Shown in pieces: positions 1-7,845 of a stretch of 32,615 bases of DNA. The notes under the pieces are model-generated. The model saw only the letters and a program-made list of their open reading frames with translations, was not told where the DNA came from and searched no databases. The first letter of the stretch is position 1. Every line of letters starts with the position of its first letter. The DNA is from Candidatus Limivivens intestinipullorum. Its GTDB lineage: Bacteria; Bacillota; Clostridia; Lachnospirales; Lachnospiraceae. The stretch covers positions 1 through 32,615 of the forward strand of contig DVIQ01000071.1 in NCBI GenBank assembly GCA_018711185.1, read 5' to 3'. The translations under genes and the position numbers were made by a program.

Positions 1-1
1 A

Positions 2-778
2 GACTCCACCTCCCGCTGGGCCGAGGCCCTCCGTGAGCTCTCCGGCCGTCTGGAGGAAATGCCCGCCGAGGAAGGCTTCCCGGCTTACCTGGCGTCCCGG
101 CTTTCCGCTTTCTATGAAAGGGCCGGTCTGATGCAGAACTTAAATGGAACCGAAGGCAGCGTATCCATCATCGGAGCCGTTTCTCCCCAGGGAGGCGATT
201 TCTCCGAGCCCGTTACCCAGAACACCAAGCGTTTCGTCCGCTGTTTCTGGGGCCTGGACAAGTCCCTGGCTTACGCCCGCCATTTCCCGGCAATCCACTG
301 GCTTACCAGCTACAGCGAGTATCTGAATGATCTGGCGCCCTGGTATAAAGATAATGTGGCCCCGAACTTCACGGATCACCGGAATCAGCTCATGGCCATC
401 CTGAACCAGGAGAGCAGCCTTATGGAGATCGTAAAGCTGATCGGCTCCGATGTGCTTCCGGACGACCAGAAGCTTACTCTGGAAATCGCCAGAGTCATCC
501 GTCTGGGCTTCCTGCAGCAGAACGCCTTCCACAAGGACGATACCTGCGTACCCATGGAAAAGCAGTACAAGATGATGGACATTATCCTGTATCTGAACCA
601 GAAGGCAAAGGCCCTGGTAACCATGGGAATGCCCATTTCCATCCTGAAGGAAAGCAATATCTTTGACCGCGTAATCTCCATCAAATACGATGTGCCAAAC
701 GATCATCTGGAGCTTTTAGATAATTACTACAAGGACATTGACGCCTTTTATGAAGAAGTACTGAAAAAGAACGCGTAA
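2..778 (+). CDS. ntpA: V-type ATP synthase subunit A, C-terminal part (cut by window start)
   Basis: This is the catalytic A subunit of the V/A-type rotary ATPase, which couples ATP turnover to ion movement across the membrane. The frame is open from base 2, so the gene starts outside the window and only the last 258 residues are seen. The visible part opens with the strongly conserved stretch [12 protein letters not shown], followed by [16 protein letters not shown] and a YERAG motif, all typical of the nucleotide-binding domain of A subunits. A helical C-terminal domain ends in KKNA. Subunit B follows after 11 bases with its own AAGGAGG site, so the genes form one operon. The Walker A loop is upstream and cannot be checked here. 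Identification is firm. Confidence 0.96.
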   Translation, partial: DSTSRWAEALRELSGRLEEMPAEEGFPAYLASRLSAFYERAGLMQNLNGTEGSVSIIGAVSPQGGDFSEPVTQNTKRFVRCFWGLDKSLAYARHFPAIHWLTSYSEYLNDLAPWYKDNVAPNFTDHRNQLMAILNQESSLMEIVKLIGSDVLPDDQKLTLEIARVIRLGFLQQNAFHKDDTCVPMEKQYKMMDIILYLNQKAKALVTMGMPISILKESNIFDRVISIKYDVPNDHLELLDNYYKDIDAFYEEVLKKNA

Positions 779-789
779 GGAGGGAACGT

Positions 790-2166
790 ATGTCAATCGA
801 ATATCTTGGCTTATCCAAAATAAACGGCCCTCTGGTCGTACTTGAGGGCGTACAGAACGCTTCCTTCGAGGAAATCGTGGAAATCACCGTAAACGGTACG
901 GAAAAGAAAATCGGCCGGATCGTAGAGCTCTACGAGGACAAGGCTGTTATCCAGGTTTTCGAAGGAAACGAGGGCATGTCCCTGAAAAATACACACACGA
1001 AGCTCACCGGCCATCCCATGGAGGTGGCCCTGTCCCCGGAGATCCTGGGAAGGACCTTTGACGGCATCGGCCGTCCCGCGGACGGCTTAGAGCCCATCAC
1101 GCCTCTGGTAAAGCGGGACGTAAACGGACTTCCCTTAAACCCCGTAACCAGAGAATACCCCAGAAACTACATCCGGACAGGTATCTCCGCCATCGACGGC
1201 CTGACGACCCTGATCCGCGGGCAGAAGCTTCCGATTTTCTCCGGAAACGGTCTGCCCCATGACCGCCTGGCTGCCCAGATCGTAAAGCAGGCGTCTCTGG
1301 GCGACAATTCCGATGAAAAATTCGCCATTGTATTTGCCGCCATGGGCGTCAAGTACGACGTAGCGGAGTTTTTCCGCCGGACCTTTGAGGAGAGCGGCGT
1401 ATCCGACCACGTGGTTATGTACCTGAACCTGGCCAACGATCCCGTGGTAGAACGTCTGATTACTCCCAAGGTAGCCCTGACCGCCGCCGAATATCTGGCC
1501 TTCGACTGCGGAATGCATATCCTGGTTATCCTGACGGATATGACCTCCTTCGCAGAGGCCATGCGTGAGGTTTCCTCCTCAAAGGGAGAGATTCCTTCCC
1601 GTAAGGGTTATCCCGGCTACCTGTACAGCGAGCTGGCCACCATCTACGAGCGTGCCGGCATCGTATCCGGCGTGAACGGTTCCGTGACCCAGATCCCGAT
1701 TCTGACCATGCCAAACGACGATATTACCCACCCGATCCCGGACCTGACCGGATACATCACCGAGGGGCAGATCGTTCTGGACCGCCAGCTTCACGGCCAG
1801 GCCGTTTATCCGCCCATCAACGTACTGCCCTCCCTGTCCCGTCTGATGAAGGACGGCATCGGCGCCGGCTACACCAGAGAGGATCATCAGGACGTAGCGA
1901 ACCAGCTCTTCTCCTGCTACGCGAAGGTGGGAGACGCCAGAGCCCTGGCCTCCGTTATCGGTGAGGACGAGCTCTCCGCCCTGGACAAGACGTATCTGAA
2001 ATTCGGTCTGGCCTTTGAGAAAGAATTTGTTGGCCAGGGAGAAGAGGAAAACCGGACCATCGAGGAAACTCTGGACAAGGGCTGGGAGCTTCTGCGGATG
2101 CTGCCCAGAGAAGAGCTTGACCGTATCGATACCAAGATCCTTGATAAATATTATTCTGGAAACTGA
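790..2166 (+). CDS. ntpB: V-type ATP synthase subunit B
   Basis: This is the regulatory, non-catalytic B subunit of the V/A-type ATP synthase; it alternates with A subunits in the hexameric head. The 458-residue length matches the family. The position of the usual P-loop reads [14 protein letters not shown], which is the B-subunit version without a Walker A lysine, and later motifs ([43 protein letters not shown], given here in pieces: [28 protein letters not shown]) are family hallmarks. The start is supported by AAGGAGG eight bases before the ATG. It sits between A and D in the usual order. Nothing looks disrupted. Confidence 0.97.
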   Translation: MSIEYLGLSKINGPLVVLEGVQNASFEEIVEITVNGTEKKIGRIVELYEDKAVIQVFEGNEGMSLKNTHTKLTGHPMEVALSPEILGRTFDGIGRPADGLEPITPLVKRDVNGLPLNPVTREYPRNYIRTGISAIDGLTTLIRGQKLPIFSGNGLPHDRLAAQIVKQASLGDNSDEKFAIVFAAMGVKYDVAEFFRRTFEESGVSDHVVMYLNLANDPVVERLITPKVALTAAEYLAFDCGMHILVILTDMTSFAEAMREVSSSKGEIPSRKGYPGYLYSELATIYERAGIVSGVNGSVTQIPILTMPNDDITHPIPDLTGYITEGQIVLDRQLHGQAVYPPINVLPSLSRLMKDGIGAGYTREDHQDVANQLFSCYAKVGDARALASVIGEDELSALDKTYLKFGLAFEKEFVGQGEEENRTIEETLDKGWELLRMLPREELDRIDTKILDKYYSGN

Positions 2167-2183
2167 ATCCGAGGTGAGATTTC

Positions 2184-2801
2184 ATGAATCCCAATACATT
2201 TCCCACTAAGGGAAATCTGATCCTGGCAAAGAACTCCCTGGCTCTGGCCAGGCAGGGATTTGAGCTGATGGATAAGAAAAGGAATATCCTGATCCGTGAA
2301 ATGATGAGCCTGATCGATAAAGCCTCTTCCATTCAGGGAGAAATCGATAAAACCTTCCGCACGGCCTACGCTGCCCTGCAGAAGGCGAATATCGAGCTGG
2401 GTATCCATTTCGTGGAGGAAATCTCCTTTTCCGTCCCTGTGGAAGATTCCATCCGCATCAAAACCCGCAGCATCATGGGAACGGAAATCCCTCTTGTGGA
2501 GTTTACCCCAAAGCCCCAGGCGCCCACCTACGGCTACTACAGCACGTCGGAGGCCCTGGACGAGGCAAAGCTTGCCTTTGACCGGGTAAAGGAACTGACC
2601 GTCCGTCTTTCCATGATCGAGAACTCGGCCTACCGTCTGGCGAACAACATCAAAAAGACGCAGAAGCGGGCAAACGCCCTGAAGAACATCACAATCCCCA
2701 CCTACGAGGCTCTGACCAAAAGCATTCAGAATGCCCTGGAAGAGAAAGATCGTGAAGAGTTTACCCGTCTGAAAGTAATCAAACGAATGCATCACAGCTG
2801 A
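2184..2801 (+). CDS. ntpD: V-type ATP synthase subunit D
   Basis: This is the central-stalk D subunit, the rotor shaft that turns inside the A/B head. It has 205 residues and is mostly predicted long helix, as expected for this coiled-coil subunit. The N-terminus contains PTKGNLILAKNSLALARQG, a conserved D-subunit opening, and the C-terminal half has NIKKTQKRANALKN, also typical. It begins 17 bases after the stop of subunit B with a GAGGTGA ribosome site. It is the last gene of the ATP synthase operon here; a cluster of palindromic hairpins follows immediately. Identification is firm. Confidence 0.95.
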   Translation: MNPNTFPTKGNLILAKNSLALARQGFELMDKKRNILIREMMSLIDKASSIQGEIDKTFRTAYAALQKANIELGIHFVEEISFSVPVEDSIRIKTRSIMGTEIPLVEFTPKPQAPTYGYYSTSEALDEAKLAFDRVKELTVRLSMIENSAYRLANNIKKTQKRANALKNITIPTYEALTKSIQNALEEKDREEFTRLKVIKRMHHS

Positions 2802-2817
2802 ATGCCGTAAGGTGTGA

Positions 2818-2931
2818 GCGGATTCCATTCGCGAAGCGAATTTTCAATGAATCCGCGATGTTGCTGTTCACGGACCGAAAGGCCGTGAATAGCAACAAAA
2901 ACGTAACAGTTCAGCCCAGCTGAACTGTTAC
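2818..2931. repeat. Palindrome cluster after the ATP synthase operon (repeat family copy A, short form)
   Basis: Three hairpins lie in a row. The first (2818-2856) pairs GCGGATTC with GAATCCGC and has an inner ATTCGC/GCGAAT stem. The second (2860-2896) pairs 14 bases with one mismatch (GTTGCTGTTCACGG with CCGTGAATAGCAAC). The third (2903-2931) is perfect: GTAACAGTTCAGC, three loop bases, GCTGAACTGTTAC. The third is the two ends of the window's dispersed repeat brought together without the core. A clear T-run follows on neither strand in the sense direction, although GCTGAA at 2919 could instead pair with TTCAGC at 2947 just before a T-run, so a terminator role for the ATP synthase operon is possible but unproven. 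Confidence 0.75.
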
Positions 2932-2973
2932 ACAAAAACACCAAAATTCAGCGGTTCTTTTTTATCCGATCTA

Positions 2974-3002
2974 TTGACTTTTCTGAAGAAATCCTTTACT
3001 AT
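2974..3002 (+). promoter_or_regulatory. Sigma-A type promoter for the glucan-binding-like NlpC/P60 gene
   Basis: TTGACT at 2974-2979 and TACTAT at 2997-3002 are separated by 17 bases. The predicted start near 3009 leaves a leader of about 85 bases that holds a short stem (GACTCC 3048-3053 with GGAGTC 3072-3077) just ahead of the ribosome site. Confidence 0.6.
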
Positions 3003-3093
3003 TTCATATATATTTAATATTTTTGTAACTGTTTTTTTCAGATGCATGACTCCTCTCGTCAAATCGACCCGGGAGTCGCAGAAGGAGATTTGC

Positions 3094-5637
3094 ATGAAAA
3101 GAAAGCTCCTGGTGCTGTTTTCCCTGACAGGCCTTTTGTGTCTCGCCGCTCCCTCCTCCAAAGCGGACGCGGCCTGGGAACTTACCTCCCAGGGGAGACG
3201 GTATACTACCAGTTCAACCTCCTCCGGCTACTATACCGGCTGGAAAACCATTGGAAAATATACTTATTATTTCAACAGCAAGGGATACGCCCAGACCGGC
3301 TGGCGCCTCATTCAGAAGAAATGGTATTTCTTCGATACCAAAGGGAGGCTTTTGACAAACCGCTGGGTAGACGGTTATTATCTCTCTGCGGACGGTTCCG
3401 TCACCCAGACCGCTTCCCAGGCCAAGCAGAAAAGCGCCTCTGTCACCAGCGGCAGCAAGACCGGATCTGTCAAAAACGGCTGGGTTAAGAAGGACGGAAA
3501 GTATTATTACTACGACTACGCCGGGAACCTGTCCAAGGGCTGGCTGACGATTCAGGACAAGACCTATTACCTGGATCCCTCCACCGGCGAGCGGAAAACC
3601 GGCGTTGTCCGGATTAATAAGAAATACTATTATTTCGACACAAAAACCGGCGTCCAGGAAACCGGATGGAAAACCTGGAAGGGAAACCGCTATTTCTTCA
3701 GCAAAAAGACAAAGAACGCTCTCACCGGATGGAACACCATCCTGAAGAAGTACTACTACTTCAGTTCCAGCGGCAAGCTCCAGAAAAACAAGTGGATCGG
3801 CAGCCGCTATTACGTGGACAGCAGCGGACGCAGGGTCTACGGCTGGCAGAGGATCGGCTCCAAAACCTACTACTTCCACTCCAAGACCGGCAAAAAGGTC
3901 AAGGGCTGGCGTACCATCGACGGAAAAGCCTATTTCTTTAACCCGGATGGCTCTCTGAACACCACAAACGGCATTATCACCGTCAACAGCAAGAAATACT
4001 ACCTGGATCCGGAGTCCAACGCCCGGAAGACCGGATGGGTCACCTATCACGGCCGGCGATACTACTTTGATCCCAAGACCAAAACCGCCGTAAAGGGCTG
4101 GAAGAAAATCGACGGGGAGTATTACTATTTCAACAGCAAATATTATCTCCTCACAGACCGCTGGATCAGCAAAAACTATCATGTGGATGAGAACGGAAAA
4201 CGGCAGTACGGGTGGATCACCGTGGATGGAAAGACCTACTACTTAAATCCCAAGACCGGCAAAAAGGTGAAGGGCCTGAAGCGGATCGACGGAAAGCGCT
4301 ATTACTTCCAGTCTGACGGTTCTCTGGCCACCACCTCCGGCTTCCTTGAAATTGACGGGGAAACGTATTATCTGGACTCCTCCACGAATACCCTCTCAAA
4401 GGGCTGGAAAAAAGTCAACCAGTATTATTACTACTTTAACAGCGGTTATACCCTGTCCGTGGGTCCTAAGTGGATTAACAGCTACTACATCAATGCCCAG
4501 GGGCAGCGTCAGTACGGATGGCTTACGTTGGACGGCGCCACCTATTACCTGAACCCGTCCACCGGCAAAAAGACCACCGGCTGGACGGTCATCGATGGGA
4601 AAACCTATCATTTTTCCAGCTCAGGGAAAATGGATACCGGGAAATGGGTCAGCAGCCGCTACCTTGGCGATGACGGCGTGATGCTGGTCAGTCAGTGGGT
4701 AGGCCGGTATTACGTAGGAACCGATGGGCGGCGGACCGGACAGACCAGAAGCGCTGGCCTGTTTACGGACACAGACGGCTCCGTCTACTACCTGAACAGC
4801 GATTATACATATAAAGTCGGGTGGATTACCATAAGCGGAAAGAAGTACTTCTTCGACCGCACCACCGGAAAGATGCTCAAGTCCCAGTGGTACCGGGGAT
4901 ATTATTTCGACGCCAACGGCGTTAATCCCAGAAAGCAGTTTCTGACCATAAACGGACAGACCTTTTATTTTAATTCCACCGGAAAGGCGGCCACCGGCCT
5001 TTGTACCCTGAACGGAAAGACCTTCTATTTTAACTCGGACGGAAGCCAGGTTACCGGCCTTGCCCAGATCAACGGAAACACCTACTACTTTGATCCGGAC
5101 AAAAACGGCGCCATGACCGTTTCCGACACAAAGACCATCGGCGGCATTGTCTATACCTTTAACGCCAACGGCGTGGCTTACGCGTCCGGAATGGACAGCT
5201 CCAACTCCACCATGGGCGCCGCCATCGCCGCCTATGCCCAGCAGTTTATCGGCGAGGAGTATGAGTACGGCCCGGCTGAAAACTGGGACGGTGAGCTGCC
5301 CTACACGCCCACCGACTGTTCCGGCTTTGTGATGGGTGTCTTCGCCCACTTTAATATCAGTGTACCCCGTGTGGCCGCGGATCAGGCCAATGGCTACAAT
5401 TCCTGGGACCCGGACGGCAAATACTCCAACTACGCCAAGGCAGTGGAGATTCGTGAATCCGCTCTGATGCCCGGCGACCTGGTATTTTACTATACGCCCA
5501 TAGGCCACGTGGGTATCTATATCGGAAACGGCAAGATCGTTCACGCTTCCAACTCCGCTCCCTATCCGGAAGGCGGTGTCAAGGTAAGCGATTACGATTA
5601 TACGGAAGTTGTGAAATGCGTCCGCTACTGGCAGTAG
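3094..5637 (+). CDS. Secreted glucan/choline-binding-like repeat protein with C-terminal NlpC/P60 hydrolase
   Basis: This is a predicted extracellular cell-wall hydrolase of 847 residues. The chosen ATG has a GAAGGAGAT site seven bases upstream; an in-frame ATG at 2974 exists but overlaps the promoter. Residues 1-27 form a signal peptide (positive start, hydrophobic core, SSKADAA). From about residue 35 to 690 come roughly thirty aromatic repeats of about 20 residues (GW..I.GK.YYF type), like glucan- or choline-binding repeats that fold as a solenoid and hold the protein to the envelope. From about residue 715 there is an NlpC/P60 papain-like domain with DCSG (Cys742), GHVGIY (His805) and HASN (His817), the expected catalytic set for cutting peptidoglycan peptides. 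It ends at a strong terminator. The repeat ligand is unknown; Lachnospiraceae need not carry choline teichoic acids. Confidence 0.9.
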   Translation: MKRKLLVLFSLTGLLCLAAPSSKADAAWELTSQGRRYTTSSTSSGYYTGWKTIGKYTYYFNSKGYAQTGWRLIQKKWYFFDTKGRLLTNRWVDGYYLSADGSVTQTASQAKQKSASVTSGSKTGSVKNGWVKKDGKYYYYDYAGNLSKGWLTIQDKTYYLDPSTGERKTGVVRINKKYYYFDTKTGVQETGWKTWKGNRYFFSKKTKNALTGWNTILKKYYYFSSSGKLQKNKWIGSRYYVDSSGRRVYGWQRIGSKTYYFHSKTGKKVKGWRTIDGKAYFFNPDGSLNTTNGIITVNSKKYYLDPESNARKTGWVTYHGRRYYFDPKTKTAVKGWKKIDGEYYYFNSKYYLLTDRWISKNYHVDENGKRQYGWITVDGKTYYLNPKTGKKVKGLKRIDGKRYYFQSDGSLATTSGFLEIDGETYYLDSSTNTLSKGWKKVNQYYYYFNSGYTLSVGPKWINSYYINAQGQRQYGWLTLDGATYYLNPSTGKKTTGWTVIDGKTYHFSSSGKMDTGKWVSSRYLGDDGVMLVSQWVGRYYVGTDGRRTGQTRSAGLFTDTDGSVYYLNSDYTYKVGWITISGKKYFFDRTTGKMLKSQWYRGYYFDANGVNPRKQFLTINGQTFYFNSTGKAATGLCTLNGKTFYFNSDGSQVTGLAQINGNTYYFDPDKNGAMTVSDTKTIGGIVYTFNANGVAYASGMDSSNSTMGAAIAAYAQQFIGEEYEYGPAENWDGELPYTPTDCSGFVMGVFAHFNISVPRVAADQANGYNSWDPDGKYSNYAKAVEIRESALMPGDLVFYYTPIGHVGIYIGNGKIVHASNSAPYPEGGVKVSDYDYTEVVKCVRYWQ

Positions 5638-5655
5638 CCCGCAGAAACCCCTTAG

Positions 5656-5700
5656 TTACGGTTCAGCAAGGCTGAACCGTAATATTTTTTTTATTTTTTC
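5656..5700 (+). terminator. Rho-independent terminator built from a repeat-family hairpin (copy B)
   Basis: TTACGGTTCAGC (5656-5667), three loop bases, then GCTGAACCGTAA (5671-5682) gives a perfect 12-bp stem. It is followed by a T-rich run to 5700. It lies 18 bases after the stop of the NlpC/P60 gene. The stem sequence is the end module of the dispersed repeat, so this looks like a repeat end serving as a terminator. Confidence 0.85.
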
Positions 5701-5702
5701 GC

Positions 5703-5726
5703 AACACTTTTCCCTTCTCAAACGTC
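5703..5726 (+). promoter_or_regulatory. Possible ECF-type promoter for the sigma factor operon
   Basis: AAC at 5703-5705 (in GCAACACTTTT) and CGTC at 5723-5726 (in AACGTCTCTAT) are 17 bases apart. This resembles the AAC / CGTC pattern of promoters read by many ECF sigma factors, which often read their own gene. No sigma-A promoter was obvious in this gap. The call is by eye and short motifs can arise by chance. Confidence 0.35.
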
Positions 5727-5764
5727 TCTATCTATGAAAGGGCGGACAACACAACTGCACTTTC

Positions 5765-5897
5765 GTTACAGTTCAGCCTTTGAACCGTAACTGCGAAAAT
5801 CCATTTGAAATCGCCTTCGGCGATGGGATTTTCGCACTCCTGAATCACGTTCTTACGATCTGCGCAGCAAGTGCGCGGATCTGGGCTGAACTATTAC
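5765..5897 (+). repeat. Modular palindromic repeat, most complete copy (copy C)
   Basis: The element starts with GTTACAGTTCAGCC and ends with GGGCTGAACTATTAC, which form a terminal inverted pair. Inside, reading left to right: a short end hairpin (5765-5791), a 45-base hairpin (5792-5836, arms TGCGAAAATCC / GGATTTTCGCA with an inner ATCGCC/GGCGAT stem), the spacer CTCCTGAATCACGTTCTTACG, and the core hairpin GATCTGCGCA / TGCGCGGATC. It lies in the 343-base gap between the NlpC/P60 gene and the sigma factor, so it would be part of the sigma operon leader if transcription starts at the upstream ECF-like motif. No transposase is nearby. Confidence 0.85.
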
Positions 5898-5980
5898 GCA
5901 CTTTCCCCATATTTCCCTGCGGCCAAGGACGAAAGGGCCCTGTCTTTTGCCGCGGGACGCACACAAAAGGAGATCCCTCG

Positions 5981-6457
5981 ATGTTGGATCAGTTTTACCG
6001 TAAATACGGCAGCGAGCTGAAAAACTGGTGCCGGGCCATGACCCGGGACGCCAGTCTGGCAGAGGACCTTGTCCAGGAAGCGTTTCTGCGGGCAATGTCC
6101 AATCTGCCGCTTCTGGAAACCCTCTCTGATGTCCAGCAAAAGGCCTGGTTCTACCGCGCCATAAAAAACATGTATCTGGATCAGATCCGCCATTCCCGCT
6201 ATGAAACGGCAGTGGAAGCCATACCGGACACGCTGAGCGTCATGGAAGAATACAGCCAGATTGACCTGGAGCAGCTTCTGAACAGTCTGCCTGGAAAGGA
6301 AGGCGTACTGTTTGTGATGCGGTATCTGGAAGGCTATAATTCAAAAGAAATCGGCGACTTTTTCCATATGCCTCCGGGTACGGTCCGGGCACAGCTTGCT
6401 TTGGCCAGAAAGCATTTAAAAGAGGCGCTTTGCAGCCCTGAAAGGAGAAAACGATGA
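5981..6457 (+). CDS. Small sigma-70 family (ECF-like) RNA polymerase sigma factor
   Basis: The protein directs RNA polymerase to a particular promoter set. It has 158 residues from the ATG that follows AAAGGAGATCCCTCG; a longer in-frame reading back to 5780 runs through a repeat element and is rejected. Residues 1-70 match sigma region 2 (DASLAEDLVQEAFLRA, then the WFYRAIKNMYLDQIR stretch). Residues 85-150 match region 4 with a helix-turn-helix (LEGYNSKEIGDFFHMPPGTV, RAQLALARKHLKE). The downstream gene starts inside the stop codon (ATGA), so the two are surely co-translated. No zinc-finger or membrane anti-sigma factor is adjacent, which makes the partner gene the candidate regulator or target. 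Identity as a sigma factor is firm; the regulon is unknown. Confidence 0.9.
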   Translation: MLDQFYRKYGSELKNWCRAMTRDASLAEDLVQEAFLRAMSNLPLLETLSDVQQKAWFYRAIKNMYLDQIRHSRYETAVEAIPDTLSVMEEYSQIDLEQLLNSLPGKEGVLFVMRYLEGYNSKEIGDFFHMPPGTVRAQLALARKHLKEALCSPERRKR

Positions 6458-7698
6458 ATATCAGCAATATCAGCAGTTTATTTGAGAAAAAAAATTTTAT
6501 ACTGAATTGTTCCATATGCGACGCCAGAAAGGTGAAGGAAGAGGATCTGGCGCGCTATGAACACATTATCATTAATTCCGATGTGCTCCTGGTAAACGAG
6601 GAGAGCAAAAGCGTTCTGGCGCGTCTCCCGATGGTGTTCAACACAGACTGCACCCTGGATGTGGAAGGAGACGTAAACCTCATCAATCAAAACGGCGATT
6701 ACGAGCTGACGGCCGGAGCGGAAATGGCGGAAAATACCGCGCTCATCGTCAACGGAAACCTGAAAATCCATCCCGGAACCGAGAACATCCTTCGTTCTCT
6801 CCTCACCGTTTCCGTAAACGGCCGCGTCCTGTGTCCGGAATCCCTTGTTCCTCTGCTGAAGAACCTTTCTTTAAATGGAGAGCTCACGGCTTATCCCGAC
6901 GGGTGCCTTGTCCTGGCTTCCTCTTTCAGCATAGACCCTTATTTCCCCCTTAGAGCCAGGGAAAACGGAAACTACTTTGTGGCGGATCGTCTGTACGTCA
7001 CCGACCCGAAAGCCGATATCGCCCTGCTGGTCTCCAAACACGCGCGTTTTGTAACCCCTTCCGCCGTGGTTATCGAGGAAAAAGCGGCCGACGCCCTGGC
7101 CCTCTTCGATGAAACCGTAAAGCTGGAAATCGTTCCTGCCGGATACGCGTATGTAAGCGGAAATGCCTGCCTGGATGGCAGTCTTCTGAGCAAATACGGC
7201 TCCTCCCTGTACATCGATGGCTCCCTGGCCCTGAATCAGGACAGCGCCCCTCTGCTTCCCGGCATAGAAAAGCTTATCGTCAAAGGACAGGTTTCCATGC
7301 CGGAATGCCTTCAGGATGCCTTTTTGAAGGTTCCGGCAGAATATGACAGCCTCGACATCCAAAAGGAATCGAAGGAGAAATATGTGGAGGACAGACCCTA
7401 TCTGGTTCTGGACAACGCGATGCTGGACGCCTGCCCGGACGGACTGATCGTCCGGGACTGCGCCGTAGTCCGGATCAAGGAAGACGTGCCCGCGGAAAAA
7501 ATCCTGGAGCGCGCGAAATTCCACGACTGCAAGACTATCAAATGCTCCCCTGAGCAGCAAAGCAGCGTATCCCTGGTATCCGCCGACTGCTCCTCCATCT
7601 CCACCGAGGAGGACGGCGAAAAAGGCCCTGGTCTTATGAACACCCTGGGACAAATCCTGCAGTCGAAAGTCGTCAACGCGGACAAATATATTTTATAA
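6454..7698 (+). CDS. Unrecognised 414-residue protein coupled to the sigma factor, beta-solenoid-like
   Basis: I do not recognise this family. The start overlaps the sigma stop (ATGA), with AAAGGAG upstream, so it is translationally coupled. No signal peptide or membrane segment is visible. The sequence repeats short hydrophobic strands ending in a small turn, about 20-25 residues apart: LIVNGNLKIHPGT, VSVNGRVLCPES, LSLNGELTAYPDG, YVSGNACLDGS, LYIDGSLALNQD, LIVKGQVSMPE. This spacing suggests a right-handed beta-helix or a bactofilin-like polymer fold (inference). Three cysteines sit near the N-terminal end (two in NCSICDA) and more in the C-terminal third. It could be a cytoplasmic scaffold, an unusual anti-sigma factor, or the sigma factor's effector. 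It is followed by repeat copy D and a bidirectional terminator. Confidence 0.75.
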   Translation: MNISNISSLFEKKNFILNCSICDARKVKEEDLARYEHIIINSDVLLVNEESKSVLARLPMVFNTDCTLDVEGDVNLINQNGDYELTAGAEMAENTALIVNGNLKIHPGTENILRSLLTVSVNGRVLCPESLVPLLKNLSLNGELTAYPDGCLVLASSFSIDPYFPLRARENGNYFVADRLYVTDPKADIALLVSKHARFVTPSAVVIEEKAADALALFDETVKLEIVPAGYAYVSGNACLDGSLLSKYGSSLYIDGSLALNQDSAPLLPGIEKLIVKGQVSMPECLQDAFLKVPAEYDSLDIQKESKEKYVEDRPYLVLDNAMLDACPDGLIVRDCAVVRIKEDVPAEKILERAKFHDCKTIKCSPEQQSSVSLVSADCSSISTEEDGEKGPGLMNTLGQILQSKVVNADKYIL

Positions 7699-7703
7699 TA
7701 CAG

Positions 7704-7769
7704 CCGTTCAGCCCTGCTGAATCACGCTCTTACGGTTCGCGCAGCATGTGCGCGGACCTGGACTTCACG
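7704..7769 (+). repeat. Modular palindromic repeat, copy D
   Basis: It carries CCGTTCAGCCC at the left, then TGCTGAATCACGCTCTTACGG and the core hairpin CGCGCAGCATGTGCGCG, and a degraded right end (CCTGGACTTCACG). The same order of parts occurs in the other copies. It lies six bases after the stop of the sigma-coupled gene and just before a terminator. Confidence 0.8.
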
Positions 7770-7784
7770 CCTGAAGCTTCTGAA

Positions 7785-7822
7785 AAAAAGATCCTCCGCG
7801 TCAAACTGCGGAGGATCTTTTT
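7785..7822. terminator. Bidirectional rho-independent terminator
   Basis: AAAAAGATCCTCCGC (7785-7799), an eight-base loop, then GCGGAGGATCTTTTT (7808-7822). A-run and T-run flank a 10-bp GC-rich stem, so it can stop transcription from the sigma operon on the plus strand and from the glycosyltransferase on the minus strand. Confidence 0.9.
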
Positions 7823-7845
7823 AAACGGCAAATACCGCAAAGAAA

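Noticed and set aside
2941..2973. Strong terminator for the ATP synthase operon
   Set aside because: Only a weak GCTGAA/TTCAGC pairing precedes the T-run near 2957; the strong hairpins upstream lack a T-run. Not called as a separate feature.
5765..5897. A full insertion sequence or integron attC site
   Set aside because: There is no transposase or integrase frame, and the parts do not show attC R-boxes; the pattern fits a non-autonomous palindromic repeat better.
5780..5980. N-terminal extension of the sigma factor
   Set aside because: The extra codons are read from repeat copy C. The ATG at 5981 has a good ribosome site and fits the family's N-terminus.
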